A stretch of 64,000 bases of DNA from Varanus komodoensis (taxonomy: Eukaryota; Chordata; Lepidosauria; Squamata; Varanidae), in the NCBI RefSeq assembly GCF_004798865.1, contig NW_025335317.1, positions 24,950,092 through 25,014,091 on the forward strand, given 5' to 3'. A model generated the notes under the pieces. That model was not told where the DNA came from and ran no database searches. It worked only from the letters and a program-made list of their open reading frames with translations. Made by a program: the position numbers and the translations under genes. Below are positions 46,622 to 55,724 of this stretch, one piece after another. The first letter of the stretch is position 1, and every line of letters begins with the position of its first letter.

Positions 46622-47108
46622 TTATTACTGGCCCATAACTGAAACACTATACTAATCACTTTATGGTACAAAGCCAAGTGTTAAAGAAAGATGTGCCTAT
46701 CCAAAGCTAGCCAAACCAACAGCAAACATAAATGCACAAATGCTTCCTGTAAATTGACTTGGCCTTCCAGAAGCAGAGATGCTGGATAACTTGGAAGGTG
46801 CTGAAGTGATAGATTTAAGTGAGAGTTTTCCCATTTTCAGGTTACTGGTTTATCTTTATACAGCTTGTCAAGCCTATGGGATCTGCTTATAGTGCACCAA
46901 GGAGACACCACACATGGATCTAGTTTTTAAAAGTACAGCTGATGTAAGCAACAGCAAAGAGGATGAGCGTTTGGAATTGCTCCCTTGACAGAAAGGAAGT
47001 TGCTACTGCTATAAAATTAAGTCAAAACAGAGATTGTCTTACAAGGTTTCAGATACTGAAATCATCATGGGATTCAAAATTTACAAGTTTATTGTCAGGG
47101 TAGATTTA
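46622..47108. other. Non-coding stretch, nothing recognised
   Basis: No gene or repeat named. Confidence 0.45.
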
Positions 47109-47194
47109 GTTAAAAGACAAAGTGAAGATACATTTAGTTTTAAACAAGCTTCCCCCCGTTTACAGTTAAATGTATCTTCACTTTGCTTTTAAAC
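47109..47194. repeat. 86-nt hairpin, microRNA-precursor-like geometry
   Basis: The left arm (47109-47136) has CAAAGTGAAGATACATTTA and the right arm (47167-47194) has TAAATGTATCTTCACTTTG. They pair over about 27 positions with only two one-base bulges. The 30-base apex can form a further TAAAC/GTTTA stem, leaving a loop of AAGCTTCCCCCC. The whole is the size of a pre-miRNA. A small MITE or local inverted duplication is an equally good explanation, and perfect pairing favours a recent origin. Confidence 0.85.
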
Positions 47195-47589
47195 AGAGTC
47201 CTCCAGAGGTTAAGGAATGGCATAGTGCTTCCTAGCAACCTATCTTCTTGCTGTTGCATTATATGTCAAACACTGCATCATGTGTCAAATCTGATATATT
47301 TCCACTGATCTTTCACTTAAAAAAAAGAATCAGAGTAACTGTAATGTAGTGCATCTGCAGAGTCATACTGATGCCTTCAAGTTTTTGGGATGACTGACCC
47401 ATCTGCAAGGAAACATCAGCTGGCCAGGAAGTGTAAGATCTGGTATCAGCAAGAGGAAAGCCCAGTGCAGTAGTTACTTCTAAATTAGGGATGGTTAATG
47501 GATTTGTTCATTGTGAATTCCAATACAGAGTGGCCTGATCTATGTCTTTGGGACTAATGTGCAGGTCAGAACACAGTTGCCCTTCAGCT
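47195..47589. other. Non-coding stretch, nothing recognised
   Basis: No gene, repeat or structure that I can support. Confidence 0.45.
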
Positions 47590-47735
47590 TCAGCATTCAG
47601 GTCCCTGACTCCTAGCTAAGCAGATCAGAGGAAGCTTCTCCAACTGATCTGGGGACTGTAGCATACAAGCATCTAAGCTCCCAAAGAGCAAGCAAACAGG
47701 AGGAGCAAACAGAAGTTTGGCAGCAGAGTTCAGCT
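47590..47735 (+). repeat. Unclassified repeat unit, copy 1
   Basis: CCTGACTCCTAGCTAAGCAG, ATCAGAGGAAGCTTCTCC, ACTGATCTGGGGACTG, ACAAGCATCTAAGCTCCC, GAGCAAGCAAACAGG and TTTGGCAGCAGAGTTCAG recur in the same order at 51785-51940 and 52090-52260. It lies directly upstream of a CR1 3' end here. Identity is clear but the class is unknown. An LTR-element leader is possible because LTR fossils precede the other two copies. Confidence 0.75.
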
Positions 47736-48110
47736 GTATGAGGACAGATTGACAGAACTGGACATGCTTAGCCTTGAGAAGAGAAGACTCTGGGGAGATA
47801 TGATACTACTCTACAAGTACCTGCAAGGGTTTCGGAAAGAGGAAGGACAGGATCTCTTTTCGATCATCTCAAAGTGCAGGACATGAAATAATGGGCTCAA
47901 GTCACAGGTAACCTGTTCCTATCAGGAAAAAAATTCTGGCTGTTAGTACAATAGTACCTTGGAAAGTGTGGGGATCGCCCACACTAGAGGCATTCAAGAT
48001 GCAACTGGACAGCCCTCTGAGAAGAATTTATTTGAAGTCCTGCATTGAGCAGGGGGTTTGGATCTGATGGCTCTCTGCCCCTTCCAGCTCTACTATTCTG
48101 AGTCTACAAG
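47736..48110 (+). mobile_element. CR1 LINE 3' end
   Basis: The word order CTTAGCCTTGAGAAGAGAAG, GGGGAGATATGATACTACTC, CTACAAGTACCTGCAAGGG, then AATGGGCTCAAGTCACAGG, GAAAAAAATTCTGGCTGTTA and GGGTTTGGATCTGATGGCTC, CTTCCAGCTCTACTATTCTG is the well-known CR1 terminal region of reptiles and birds. It covers the last coding part and 3' UTR, heavily eroded, with the ATTCTG end at about 48104. Confidence 0.9.
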
Positions 48111-48159
48111 TCAATGATTAACATTACTCTGAATTTTGTCAACTCTCCAGCCCAAAATA

Positions 48160-48360
48160 TACCAAAATGCCTATGCAAATGCATATGTATCATAATATAT
48201 ATCTTATTCTTATATATTTTACCCTTGTGTATTTTGAGAAAAAATAGACATAGAAATGTGTATTTTAATTGAAACAATGTTCAGAACAGGCATTTGACTA
48301 CATTCATAAATATGAATTTTCATGCAAAACTATTTTAGGAAATGCCAGAAATTATGATTG
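48160..48360. repeat. AT-rich dispersed repeat, third copy
   Basis: TGCCTATGCAAATGCATATG, TGTATTTTGAGAAAAAATAG and AAATATGAATTTTCATGCAA share composition and words with 5200-5500 and 23160-23290. The relationship is tentative. Confidence 0.3.
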
Positions 48361-49374
48361 CAATATTAATGATTGTTCCTTTTGGTATATGACCTTGGAT
48401 GCAGGTGCAGAGGTCCACATTGCCTGAGACAACTTATACTACAGGAAATTAAATGGAGGCATTACAACCAGTATGTAACAGTTAAAACATTAGATTTAAT
48501 TCTTAGAATTGTTTAGCTACAGGGACTTTTTTTTTTGCTTTGGGTTTGTTGTAAAACAAAAGCAGTATTGTAATTTTAATTAAACCTTTTCCTTTGCTGG
48601 CCTAGAAACAGGTGGCAAATTTCAGATAAGAACCTGAAGGCATGCACTAATGTCTTCAATTTGGAACTATGTTCGCTTGAAGTCATAAATGTGTCAAAAG
48701 AATAATTAACTTTCTTTCAGGCATTTCACAAAGGCTCCCCATGGAACTTAAAAATCACATTTGTAAGATGAGATAGCTTGTAAGAGAAACTTAACTATCA
48801 TTACAAGATAGGCAAACATTTTGACAAGCTTTACAACTGAGATTATAAAAAAGTGAATGAATTCCTTTGTCAAAATTCTTTTTTCTGATCCGAAGTATCT
48901 ACCAACATGAACTTTCATTTTCCTTCCACTGATGATTGTAAAGTAATAACATTAAAAATGCAGCCTTGAAGATTGTTTCAAAGAAATTCCTTATATCAGA
49001 CCACAGTTAAGCTATGTTAAAATAGACTTTGCTTAGCTTTCAATCTGAAAAACTATCAAGGACATTTGTTTCAAATAAGAAAGTGTGCCAGAGGGCTTAT
49101 ACTCATGGCTACAATGGTAAAAGGCAGTCTTCTCTGTTAATGCAATTTGTTTCCTGTATTTTTCTTAATTTCATTGCAGTGGTACAGAACTACTTTTTTC
49201 CTGTAAGATGAAAGGCATTCAACGCCATGGCTTTTGAAACCATTCTAGTGGGGATGGGGGAGGGAAACTCATGACTTTACAGATGAAGTAATTTCCATCT
49301 TGACTCATCATATTCTATGCATGCAATGAAACATACTTGTTATTTATAACTTCAGCTTCAGTTCTTTCAGCCTT
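48361..49374. other. Non-coding stretch, nothing recognised
   Basis: AT-rich unique sequence. 48480-48600 has TAAT-type words but no dense cluster. No gene. Confidence 0.45.
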
Positions 49375-49600
49375 TTTATTTACTCATTATATTTGTATCC
49401 CTTTTTCTCACAAAAAGCCCAGGTGGCTCACGGACTCCTCCTCCTCTCCAATGTATCATCACGACAGCCCTGTGACTTAGGTCCACCTGGGAGACCGTGT
49501 GTGGCCCAAAACTACCTAGTGAGCTTCATGGCTGAGGGAGGACTAGGACCCAGATCCCCCAGTCCCAATCTGACTCTTTCATGTGCACTTAGTGATATGA
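49375..49600 (-). mobile_element. CORE/MIR-type tRNA-derived SINE
   Basis: Read on the minus strand, the order GGGGGATCTGGGTCCTAGTC (decayed B-box region), GCCATGAAGCTCACTAGGTA, GGGCCACACACGGTC, GTCACAGGGCTGTCGTGATG and AGGAGGAGTCC matches the MIR/CORE layout 'ccatgaagctcactgggtgaccttgggccagtc...cctcacagggttgttgtgagga'. The T-rich left edge TTTATTTACTCATTATAT is the complement of the A-rich tail. Old, decayed copy. Confidence 0.75.
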
Positions 49601-50149
49601 TGCTTTGGAATGCAAAACAAATTACAGTATTTGTGTAAGTTATAAAGTAAAGGAGAAGAAACCATTTTTGTTCTATTGATGTTTGTGGCTGCTCAATTGT
49701 TGTAACATTTCGCTGTATAGCCAGGAGCAAAGTTGTGTGAATAACAGGATGAAGAATGAATAACAGCAGCTATGCCAGAAAGCAGAGTAGCCTATGCCCT
49801 ACTTTACAAACCGGAAAGCAGCAGGATGGGAAAGAGTTGCTCTAACCAGTATTCTGCAAGGGAACCTGTCTACTGCTGGCACCTTGTAAGAGCTAAAACC
49901 CAAATGCCCACCCAGGCCCCCAAGTTAGGGTTGGGAAGGAGGGAAGCAAAAATGCCCATTCACATGCCATGAAGCAATGCCTGAGTATGGAAGTGGTGCC
50001 TGAAGTTCTAATCTCTTCTAATCATATACTGTTGAAACACACAGCACATCTCCTCCGTTAGTCTGGATCACACTGGCCCAGATCCACGTAGCTTCTGGTT
50101 TGATCGAGAACCATCAGGCACTCCAGATGTGCACTTGCCTTACCTTTAA
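49601..50149. other. Non-coding stretch, nothing recognised
   Basis: No gene or repeat named. Short overlapping frames only. Confidence 0.45.
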
Positions 50150-50245
50150 ATGAGCCTTCCCCATCCTGGTTACTTCCAGATGTTTTGTACTGCAACTCCC
50201 ATCTTTCATAGCCAGTCCAACACATTCAGGTTAGAGAAGCTGTTC
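50150..50245. mobile_element. Palindromic hAT-like MITE copy, decayed
   Basis: GAGCCTTCCCCATCCTGG and CTTCCAGATGTTTTGTACTG, then AACTCCCATCTTTCATAGCC and CATTCAGGTTAGAGAAGCTG. The order is that of the 35393 family with decayed right arm. Ends are approximate. Confidence 0.65.
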
Positions 50246-50812
50246 TAATCATGCTCTAGAATATATACTGAACAGTATCAGGTCACATTGCTGCTCAAGT
50301 GAAAAAAATCTGCTGAGAAGCAAGCAGAAAAAATTAGCCAACCCTTAACTGAACACATCAGTGACTGAAACTATGATCTTTTGAAAGAACAGCGTATGCT
50401 GTACCACAGCAGAATTCCCCAAAACTCACTCAGACGGGTCTCCACTGCTATGCTTCTTGCTGTCGTATTTGTCTTAATTCCATGATCACAGGATTGCCCA
50501 GGCAAGCAAGGCAAAGCGGCAGCCCTGCTTCTGGCTTCAGCCATGTAACTCCACCAAGTGCCTTTAGGCCATTGGATTGCAGTCAGGGATCTGTAAGATA
50601 AATGCCATTCCCAGAACAGAGTATTGGAAGTGGGAAGGTGATTCCTCTTTCCCTCAATTTTTCTTTCCCACTGCATCGCCAAATTCTGTCCAGAGAGTTG
50701 GGAGGTTGGGAGACCTCTAGAACAGCGTGGGAAGTGCCACAAGGGATCAGAGAGGGAAGGGGTAAAATGGGGGAATGTCATCTGTGAAGAGAGGTGGCTC
50801 ACCTCTTACATG
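50246..50812. other. Non-coding stretch, nothing recognised
   Basis: A 143-codon minus frame (50371-50802) has no domain and is judged spurious. Confidence 0.4.
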
Positions 50813-51509
50813 TCACAATCTGATCAGATAGATTTATCTAGGTCTGACGAGGAGGTGGAGGGGCAGAGCTGGGCAGAGGATTTCAGAGAAGCTTATTCAG
50901 TGAAGATTCTCAGAAAGAGCCTGAGAACCAGTCTGTCATGTGCACGCGCTTGGATGAGATTCCCAGGCGTGCTCAAGAGATCAAGGGCTCTGGTGAGAAC
51001 GAGGGGTTAGGCTCAGAGGAGGGGGAGTTGATAGCTGTTCCAGCAGCGGCTCAGAGTTCTCACTCTGATATTGGAGTTGTTGAGCCTAGTGAGGCCCCAG
51101 GCGGTGAACGACTCCCAGAGAGCCAGGCTGAGACAGCGCAGGATCAAAGCACTGCAAGGACAACCACTGAGCCCCCTCCCATTCCTGATTGTGGGAAAGA
51201 AGCAGGTAGAGAACAGGCTGGGGAGGGTTCCTCTGGAGTTTGGAATGCTTGGTCGAGTAGATGCACTTGCCGGCTTGGGCGATTAGAAACTCGATGGGAG
51301 GAGCAGCAAGCGCGCACCCAGAGCACACCTCCCTCCAGATGGGTTCATAAGCAAAGTTTGGGGTGACTAGGGTCAAAGCGAGAGATCCGCTTTCTACCTT
51401 GAGTATTTTAAAACTTGTGGATCTTTTGTAGCTGCATGGAATAAAGACTCTTTGAACCACTTTTGAAGTGCTTGCTTTGGTTGGGAAGGGACACCTGGCT
51501 CACAACACA
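50813..51509 (+). mobile_element. Solo LTR of an LTR retroelement
   Basis: It begins TGTCACAATCTGATCAG and ends GGGACACCTGGCTCACAACA, giving TG...CA ends about 697 bp apart. Near the end GAGTATTTTAAAACTTG (TATA-like) is followed about 30 bases later by TGGAATAAAGACTC (poly(A) signal), the normal U3-R order of an LTR. A fragment of the same family lies inverted at 45080-45440. Family (Gypsy or ERV) not resolved. No internal region adjoins it, so it is a fossil. Confidence 0.65.
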
Positions 51510-51784
51510 GCCCATCTCAGAAGAGGAGGAAGACATTTCAGAAGTGGATGGAAAGGAGACAGAGGGGGAGCTCCTTGCTCCTGGACCAGTTAAGAAGTAG
51601 CCAGCATTCCTGTCATTTAGTTCTGAAGCAGCAGGAGACATTCTGAGGATGGAGTCAGAATCCTTCTAACCAAGGGGAAAGGAGGACATCTGCCCATTTG
51701 GTTTCAGCTCTTCACATGGGCAGATACTTCTCCAACAGTTGTGTTTTAAAACTTGTTAAGCATTAGTAAAAGATCTGTGCCTTC
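51510..51784 (+). mobile_element. Possible second LTR-type fragment
   Basis: Directly after the first LTR, CAGCCCATCTCAGAAGAGGA is followed by GA-rich sequence, then GTGTTTTAAAACTTGTTAAG and a weak poly(A)-type region before CTTCATTCTGCTTCCTGAC. This repeats in miniature the GA-rich, TTTTAAAACTTG and 3' order of the LTR at 50813, so it may be a related, shorter LTR fossil. Limits are approximate. Confidence 0.35.
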
Positions 51785-51940
51785 ATTCTGCTTCCTGACT
51801 CTAAGCTGAGCAAATCAGAAGAAGCTAGTGTACAAGCAGCCAAGCTCCCAGAGAGCAAGCAATTGGAGCGAATGAAGAGGGAGAGCAGACAGGAGTTTGT
51901 TGGTGGAGTTGTTGTGGAAGAGGAGATGGAGGCAGAGGCA
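51785..51940 (+). repeat. Unclassified repeat unit, copy 2
   Basis: CTTCCTGACTCTAAGCTGAG, CAAATCAGAAGAAGCTAG, ACAAGCAGCCAAGCTCCCAG and GAGCAAGCAATTGGAGCGAA. It follows the same order as 47590-47735 and 52090-52260, with a short internal deletion relative to them. Confidence 0.75.
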
Positions 51941-52089
51941 AAGGGGTAAGGGGCCTGGACTAGCCCAGCAGCAATTTCTTCCAAGAGGCCATATGATCCT
52001 GAGAGCCCTAACAGAAGCGGGCATGACCTGAGAGCAGCAGATCAAAGGGAGTGACCTGATTACTAGCAGCAGCTGTCCGGGTGGTGAGA

Positions 52090-52260
52090 TTCATTCCAGT
52101 TCCTGACTCCTAGATGAGCAGATCAGAGGAAGCTGCCCCATCTGATCTAGAAACTCTGCGATACAAGCAGCCAAACTCCCAGGAAGTGGGCAATCAGAGT
52201 AAGCAAACAGGGAAAGCTGAAAGGAATTGGTGGCAGAGTTCAATGGGGAAGGTCAAGAGA
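52090..52260 (+). repeat. Unclassified repeat unit, copy 3
   Basis: GTTCCTGACTCCTAGATGAG, CAGATCAGAGGAAGCTGCCC, CATCTGATCTAGAAACTC, ACAAGCAGCCAAACTCCCAG and GGTGGCAGAGTTCAATGGGG. It lies about 305 bases downstream of copy 2 in the same orientation, and 200 bases before the hAT composite. Confidence 0.75.
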
Positions 52261-52456
52261 AGGAGCCTGCCTTTTTCTTTCTTTTCTTAGTTTTTCCTTC
52301 TTTTGTTTTCTTCCTTGTAACACAATCCCATTTACTGGTGCTGTTAACCTTTAGAGAAGAAAGCACTGGCTGTTATAAGAGGCCCTACAAGGTAGAAACA
52401 AAAAGATAGCAGAAAGAATGGACTGAGGAGACTGCCCAGTGGTTGGGACCTGTAAT

Positions 52457-52464
52457 GTCTAGGC
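52457..52464 (+). repeat. Left outer TSD of the hAT composite
   Basis: GTCTAGGC, identical over 8 of 8 bases to 54326-54333. It fits the hAT target preference (CTAG centre). It abuts CAGTGATGGCGAACC, the first hAT terminus. Confidence 0.9.
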
Positions 52465-52608
52465 CAGTGATGGCGAACCTTTTAGAGACCGAGTGCCCAA
52501 ACTGCAACTCAAAACCCACTTATTTATCACAAAGTGGCAACACTGCAATAAAACCAGAAAAATGAGCTTTTACTTTAGAAAAAACATCTGACAGCCAGTC
52601 CAAGCAAA

Positions 52609-52652
<44 letters not shown>

Positions 52653-52879
52653 ACTGGCAGTTCACTGACTGGCCATTCGAAAGCTCAGACAGGTAGCGAC
52701 TAATGAGTTCTGGCTCATGACATGATCACCAGGCGCCGCTACACCTTTCCGAGCATGCGCGTGGCCCCTATGTGCGCTGTGTTCCAGTGCTTGGCTGCTG
52801 CGCCGACTAGGCTCACATAGTGACAGAGAGGGCTCTGAGTGTCCGCTGTGCCATGTGTGCCATTGGTTCACCACCACTG
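52465..52879. mobile_element. Non-autonomous hAT, copy 1 (left)
   Basis: It starts CAGTGATGGCGAACCTTTTA and ends GGTTCACCACCACTG, with hAT CAG...CTG ends. AGAGACCGAGTGCCCAAACT, AACTCAAAACCCACTTATTT and the GC-rich right half (GAGCATGCGCGTGGCCCC, GACAGAGAGGGCTCTGAGTG) all recur in copy 2. A (TATC)n microsatellite at 52613-52652 sits where copy 2 has (AT)n. The end sequence strongly recalls hAT families of the OC1/hAT1 kind known for horizontal spread among tetrapods. That identification is from memory. Confidence 0.85.
52613..52652. repeat. (TATC)n microsatellite inside hAT copy 1
   Basis: About ten TATC units. Copy 2 has an (AT)n run at the equivalent site, so the position is a hypervariable simple-repeat locus within the family. 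Confidence 0.95.
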
Positions 52880-53954
52880 GCCTAACCCTACCCAGGTGCA
52901 CACCCCTAACACTAATGTAGGGTTAAAATACCATTGAAAGGAGGGCGATTTTGAAAAAGCCTCCCTTGAGTAGCTTTTTCTGCACAGCTCTTCATTTCTG
53001 CGCATTCTAAACAAATTCCAACCATCAAAACCATGCGAGGACACCTCATTTTCCTAACCCTAACTCTGCCCTGGTGCACACCCCAAACCCTGAGATAGTG
53101 GTAAAATACTATTGAAAAGAAGGTGATTTTGAAAAAGCATTCCTTGACTAGATTTTTCTGCATAGCACATCATTTCTGCCCATTATAAACACATTCCAAC
53201 CATCAAAACTATGTGAGGGCACCTTGTTTTCCTAACCCTAACCCTAGCTTGGTGCACTCCCCTAACCCTAATATGGGGGTAAAGTTCCATTGAAAAGAGG
53301 GCAATTTTGAAAAAGCCTTCCTTAGTAGGTTTTTCTGCACTGCTCATCATCTGTGCCCATTCTAAACACATTCCAACCATCAACATTATGCCAGGATACC
53401 TTGTTTTTTTTAACCCCAACCCTGCCCTGGTGAATACCCCTAACCCTGATATAGGGGTACAGTTCCTCTGAAAATAGGACCATTTTGAAAAAGCCTTCCT
53501 TAGTAGGTTTTTCTGTGCAGCTAAAAATTTCTAACCATTCTACACCCATTCCAACCATCAAAACCATGCCAGGACAATTCATTTTCCTAACCCTAACCCT
53601 AGCTTGGTGCACACCCCTAACCCTAATATAGGGGTAAATTTCCATTGAAAAGAAGGTGATTTTGAAAAAGCCTTCCATGAGTAGTTTTCTCTGCACAGCT
53701 CTTCATTTCTGCCCATTCTAAACACATTCCGACCATTAAAATAATGCCAGGACACCTCTTTTTCCTAACCCTAACCCTACCCTGGTGCACACCGCTAACC
53801 CTGATATAGGGGTAAAGTTCCAGTGAAAATAGGACCGTTCTGAAAAAGCCTTTCTTGAGTAGCTTTTCCTGCATAGCTCATCATTTCTGCCCATTCTAAA
53901 CACATTCCAACCCTCAACACCATGTCAGGATACCTCATTTTTCTAAGCTCAACC
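52880..53954. repeat. Satellite array, about six units of ~177 bp, telomere-like motif
   Basis: Units start near 52881, 53053, 53233, 53410, 53587 and 53765, with a partial seventh at 53942. Each opens with CCTAACCCTAACCCT-like sequence, continues GGTGCACACCCCTAACCC, then GGGGTAAA, CCATTGAAAA, GATTTTGAAAAAGCCT, TTTTTCTGCACAGCTC, CATTTCTGCCCATTCTAAAC and ATTCCAACCATCAAAACC. Units differ by roughly 10-20 percent by eye. Because 177 is divisible by three, minus-strand frames stay open across units, giving repeated peptides with LFSMELYPYIRVRGVHQ-type text. These are taken as a by-product, not genes. Confidence 0.9.
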
Positions 53955-54325
53955 CTGTGATTTTGAACCTTTAGAGACCGAATGGCCAGACTGCAACCCA
54001 AAACCCACTTATTTTTTGTACTGCAATAAAACATGAAACTGTGTTTTTAGTTTAGAAAAAACAACTCACATCCAGTCCAAGCAAATATATATATATATAT
54101 CCTTGGCAGCGCAGTGACCAGCCATGCAAAAGTTTGGATGAGTCGCAGCTCGTGACATGTTCGCCTGGCACCACTACTCCTTTCCAAGCATGCGCACGGC
54201 CCCTGTGTGTGCTATTATCTGATGCTCGGCTGCTGGGGTGACGCTGGGGCGACTTGGCTCTCGTGCCGACAGAGAGGACTCTGTGTGCCCGCTGTGGCAT
54301 GCGTTCTGTAGGTTCCCCACCACTG
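53955..54325. mobile_element. Non-autonomous hAT, copy 2 (right)
   Basis: Its left end CTGTGATTTTGAACC is a decayed version of CAGTGATGGCGAACC (11 of 15), followed by TTTAGAGACCGAATGGCC and ACCCAAAACCCACTTATTTT. The right end GGTTCCCCACCACTG is well kept and abuts the outer TSD. Same orientation as copy 1. The better decay of its inner than its outer end fits the idea that only the outermost ends were needed at the last move. Confidence 0.85.
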
Positions 54326-54333
54326 GTCTAGGC
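54326..54333 (+). repeat. Right outer TSD of the hAT composite
   Basis: GTCTAGGC, the exact partner of 52457-52464. It directly follows CCACCACTG of copy 2. Confidence 0.9.
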
Positions 54334-55190
54334 ATTGCGATGGGTCAGTGGGGTTCACAGCCTCTTTCAAGACACCCAGCTTATTGCATGTAGCCTCACA
54401 CCCGGTGCCAGCAGCCCGAAAGGCTCCCCGGCCAGAATGATGGACACCTGGTCAGAGAGGTCCTACATAGTACACACATTGCCTGTTTGCCCTTTGATGT
54501 CCCAGCCAGAATGGGCCACACCTGAAGTGGGGCAGAGTGCCAGGGAGGAGAGGGCGCAAAGGGAAAACAGGGAGGATAACAGGACAGGAGAGAGGCCAGG
54601 GAGGACCTACAGGAAGAGGTACAAAGACAGTAGAGGAAATCCAAGGAGCATGGAAGGGCAGGCAAGATAGGCCACACCAGGGAAGACGAGACTCGGGAGA
54701 GACCAGGATCAGGGACATGTGCTGCTCTTGGCTGGGGTGCCAAGTCTACCTTCTGGGGAGAAGGAAAGGCTTTTCTCACCCCCACTCTCAAGCCCTGGGT
54801 TGGACTGAGTAAGTGACCTGCTATTTTAGAGAACAAGGAAGACTTGGGGTTTAACCTGCATTGTGCATTAGAGACAAGCTGGCAAAAGGGACTGTTGGGG
54901 AAGAAAGCAGCCCTGGGATTAACAGTGGCCAGCATGCAGTAGTTCCTGGAGGCAACAGCAATCTCCTGGAAGAAGGGGAATGAAGAAGACCCCTTTCTTG
55001 ATGGATGCAGCCCAGCCTGTTATTGCTTATGGGGTATCAGTTCTCCTTTTTGGCTGCACTTTAAATAGACTTTTGGTGCCTATAACCATGGAAGCCTTCA
55101 ATAAAACTAATTCAAGTACCTTTTGCCTGCACTCCTGCTATAGGCAAACACATGAGGAGGAGGATTTGGCACCCCCCTTCCTCCCAACCC
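54334..55190. other. Unclassified stretch, repeat-like, with AATAAA
   Basis: GA-rich sequence (54530-54680) gives long overlapping frames on both strands (up to 179 codons minus) without domain. At 55100 CCTTCAATAAAACTAATTC offers a poly(A)-type signal. Together with the repeat units and LTR fossils upstream this may be a disrupted retroelement into which the hAT composite inserted, but I cannot name it. Confidence 0.35.
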
Positions 55191-55724
55191 ATTAACACGC
55201 ATCCATTCAATAATGTATACATACTAACATAAGCATTTAGGATACTACTGTCCTTATTTACAAGAATGAATAAACAGAACAGATAACAGGGAGGTAACCT
55301 TCACAAATTCTGATATATAACCATCATTCACTTTAATTTCAAATCAGTCACTTGCTTGGAAGTGGGAGGGTTTGCAAGACAAAGCCACACTTTGCAGAAA
55401 GCCGTGCGGTGTGCGCTATAAGACCATCAGGCGCATCAAAGGTATGGTTCCCCTTCCTTCCCCTCCTCCCCTCTCGGTGCACCCGTGTGTATCCTAAGGG
55501 GCCCCAGGGGAGCACCAGGGTTTCCCACCCTTGCCACCAGCACCCCTGAGTAGTGGTGGGGAGTAGGCAGACCTCACCCCAGCTTGCAAGCCAGGGTGAG
55601 GGCTGCCAGCATTGCACCTTCTTGCCATGCTGACACGCTGTGTAGCTGAGACGCTTACCCCAGCTTTTGAGTAAGAGCAAGGGACATGCCTTCCACCAAA
55701 TTCTTTGCCCTGCTTTGCATTCTG
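55191..55724. other. Non-coding stretch, nothing recognised
   Basis: No gene. The 150-codon minus frame at 55348-55800 has no domain and runs into the foldback element. Confidence 0.4.

Larger units (their letters stand above)
52465..54325. mobile_element. Composite: hAT copy, 177-bp satellite array, hAT copy
   Basis: Two directly repeated hAT copies (52465-52879 and 53955-54325) enclose about six satellite units. The outermost ends are CAGTGATGGCGAACC and GGTTCCCCACCACTG, imperfect hAT inverted termini. The exact 8-bp TSD GTCTAGGC is found only outside the whole assembly. The inner junction octamers, GCCTAACC after copy 1 and GCTCAACC before copy 2, resemble each other and the satellite unit start. 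I infer that the assembly moved as a single 1.86-kb transposon. No transposase is encoded, so an autonomous hAT must have supplied it. Confidence 0.8.

Noticed and set aside
52613-52652. CRISPR-like regular repetition
   Set aside because: It is a plain (TATC)n microsatellite within a hAT element. No repeat-spacer structure exists anywhere in the window, and the host is a vertebrate.
52465-52879. Copy 1 as an independent hAT insertion with its own TSD
   Set aside because: The octamer after its right end (GCCTAACC) matches the left flank (GTCTAGGC) at only 5 of 8 bases, whereas the octamer after copy 2 matches it exactly.
53322-53696. Repeat-protein gene suggested by recurring peptide text
   Set aside because: The repetition comes from the 177-bp satellite whose length is a multiple of three. 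There is no start, signal or domain evidence for a gene.
54396-54935. 179-codon minus-strand frame
   Set aside because: Lies over a GA-rich low-complexity stretch with a competing plus-strand frame and has no recognisable domain.
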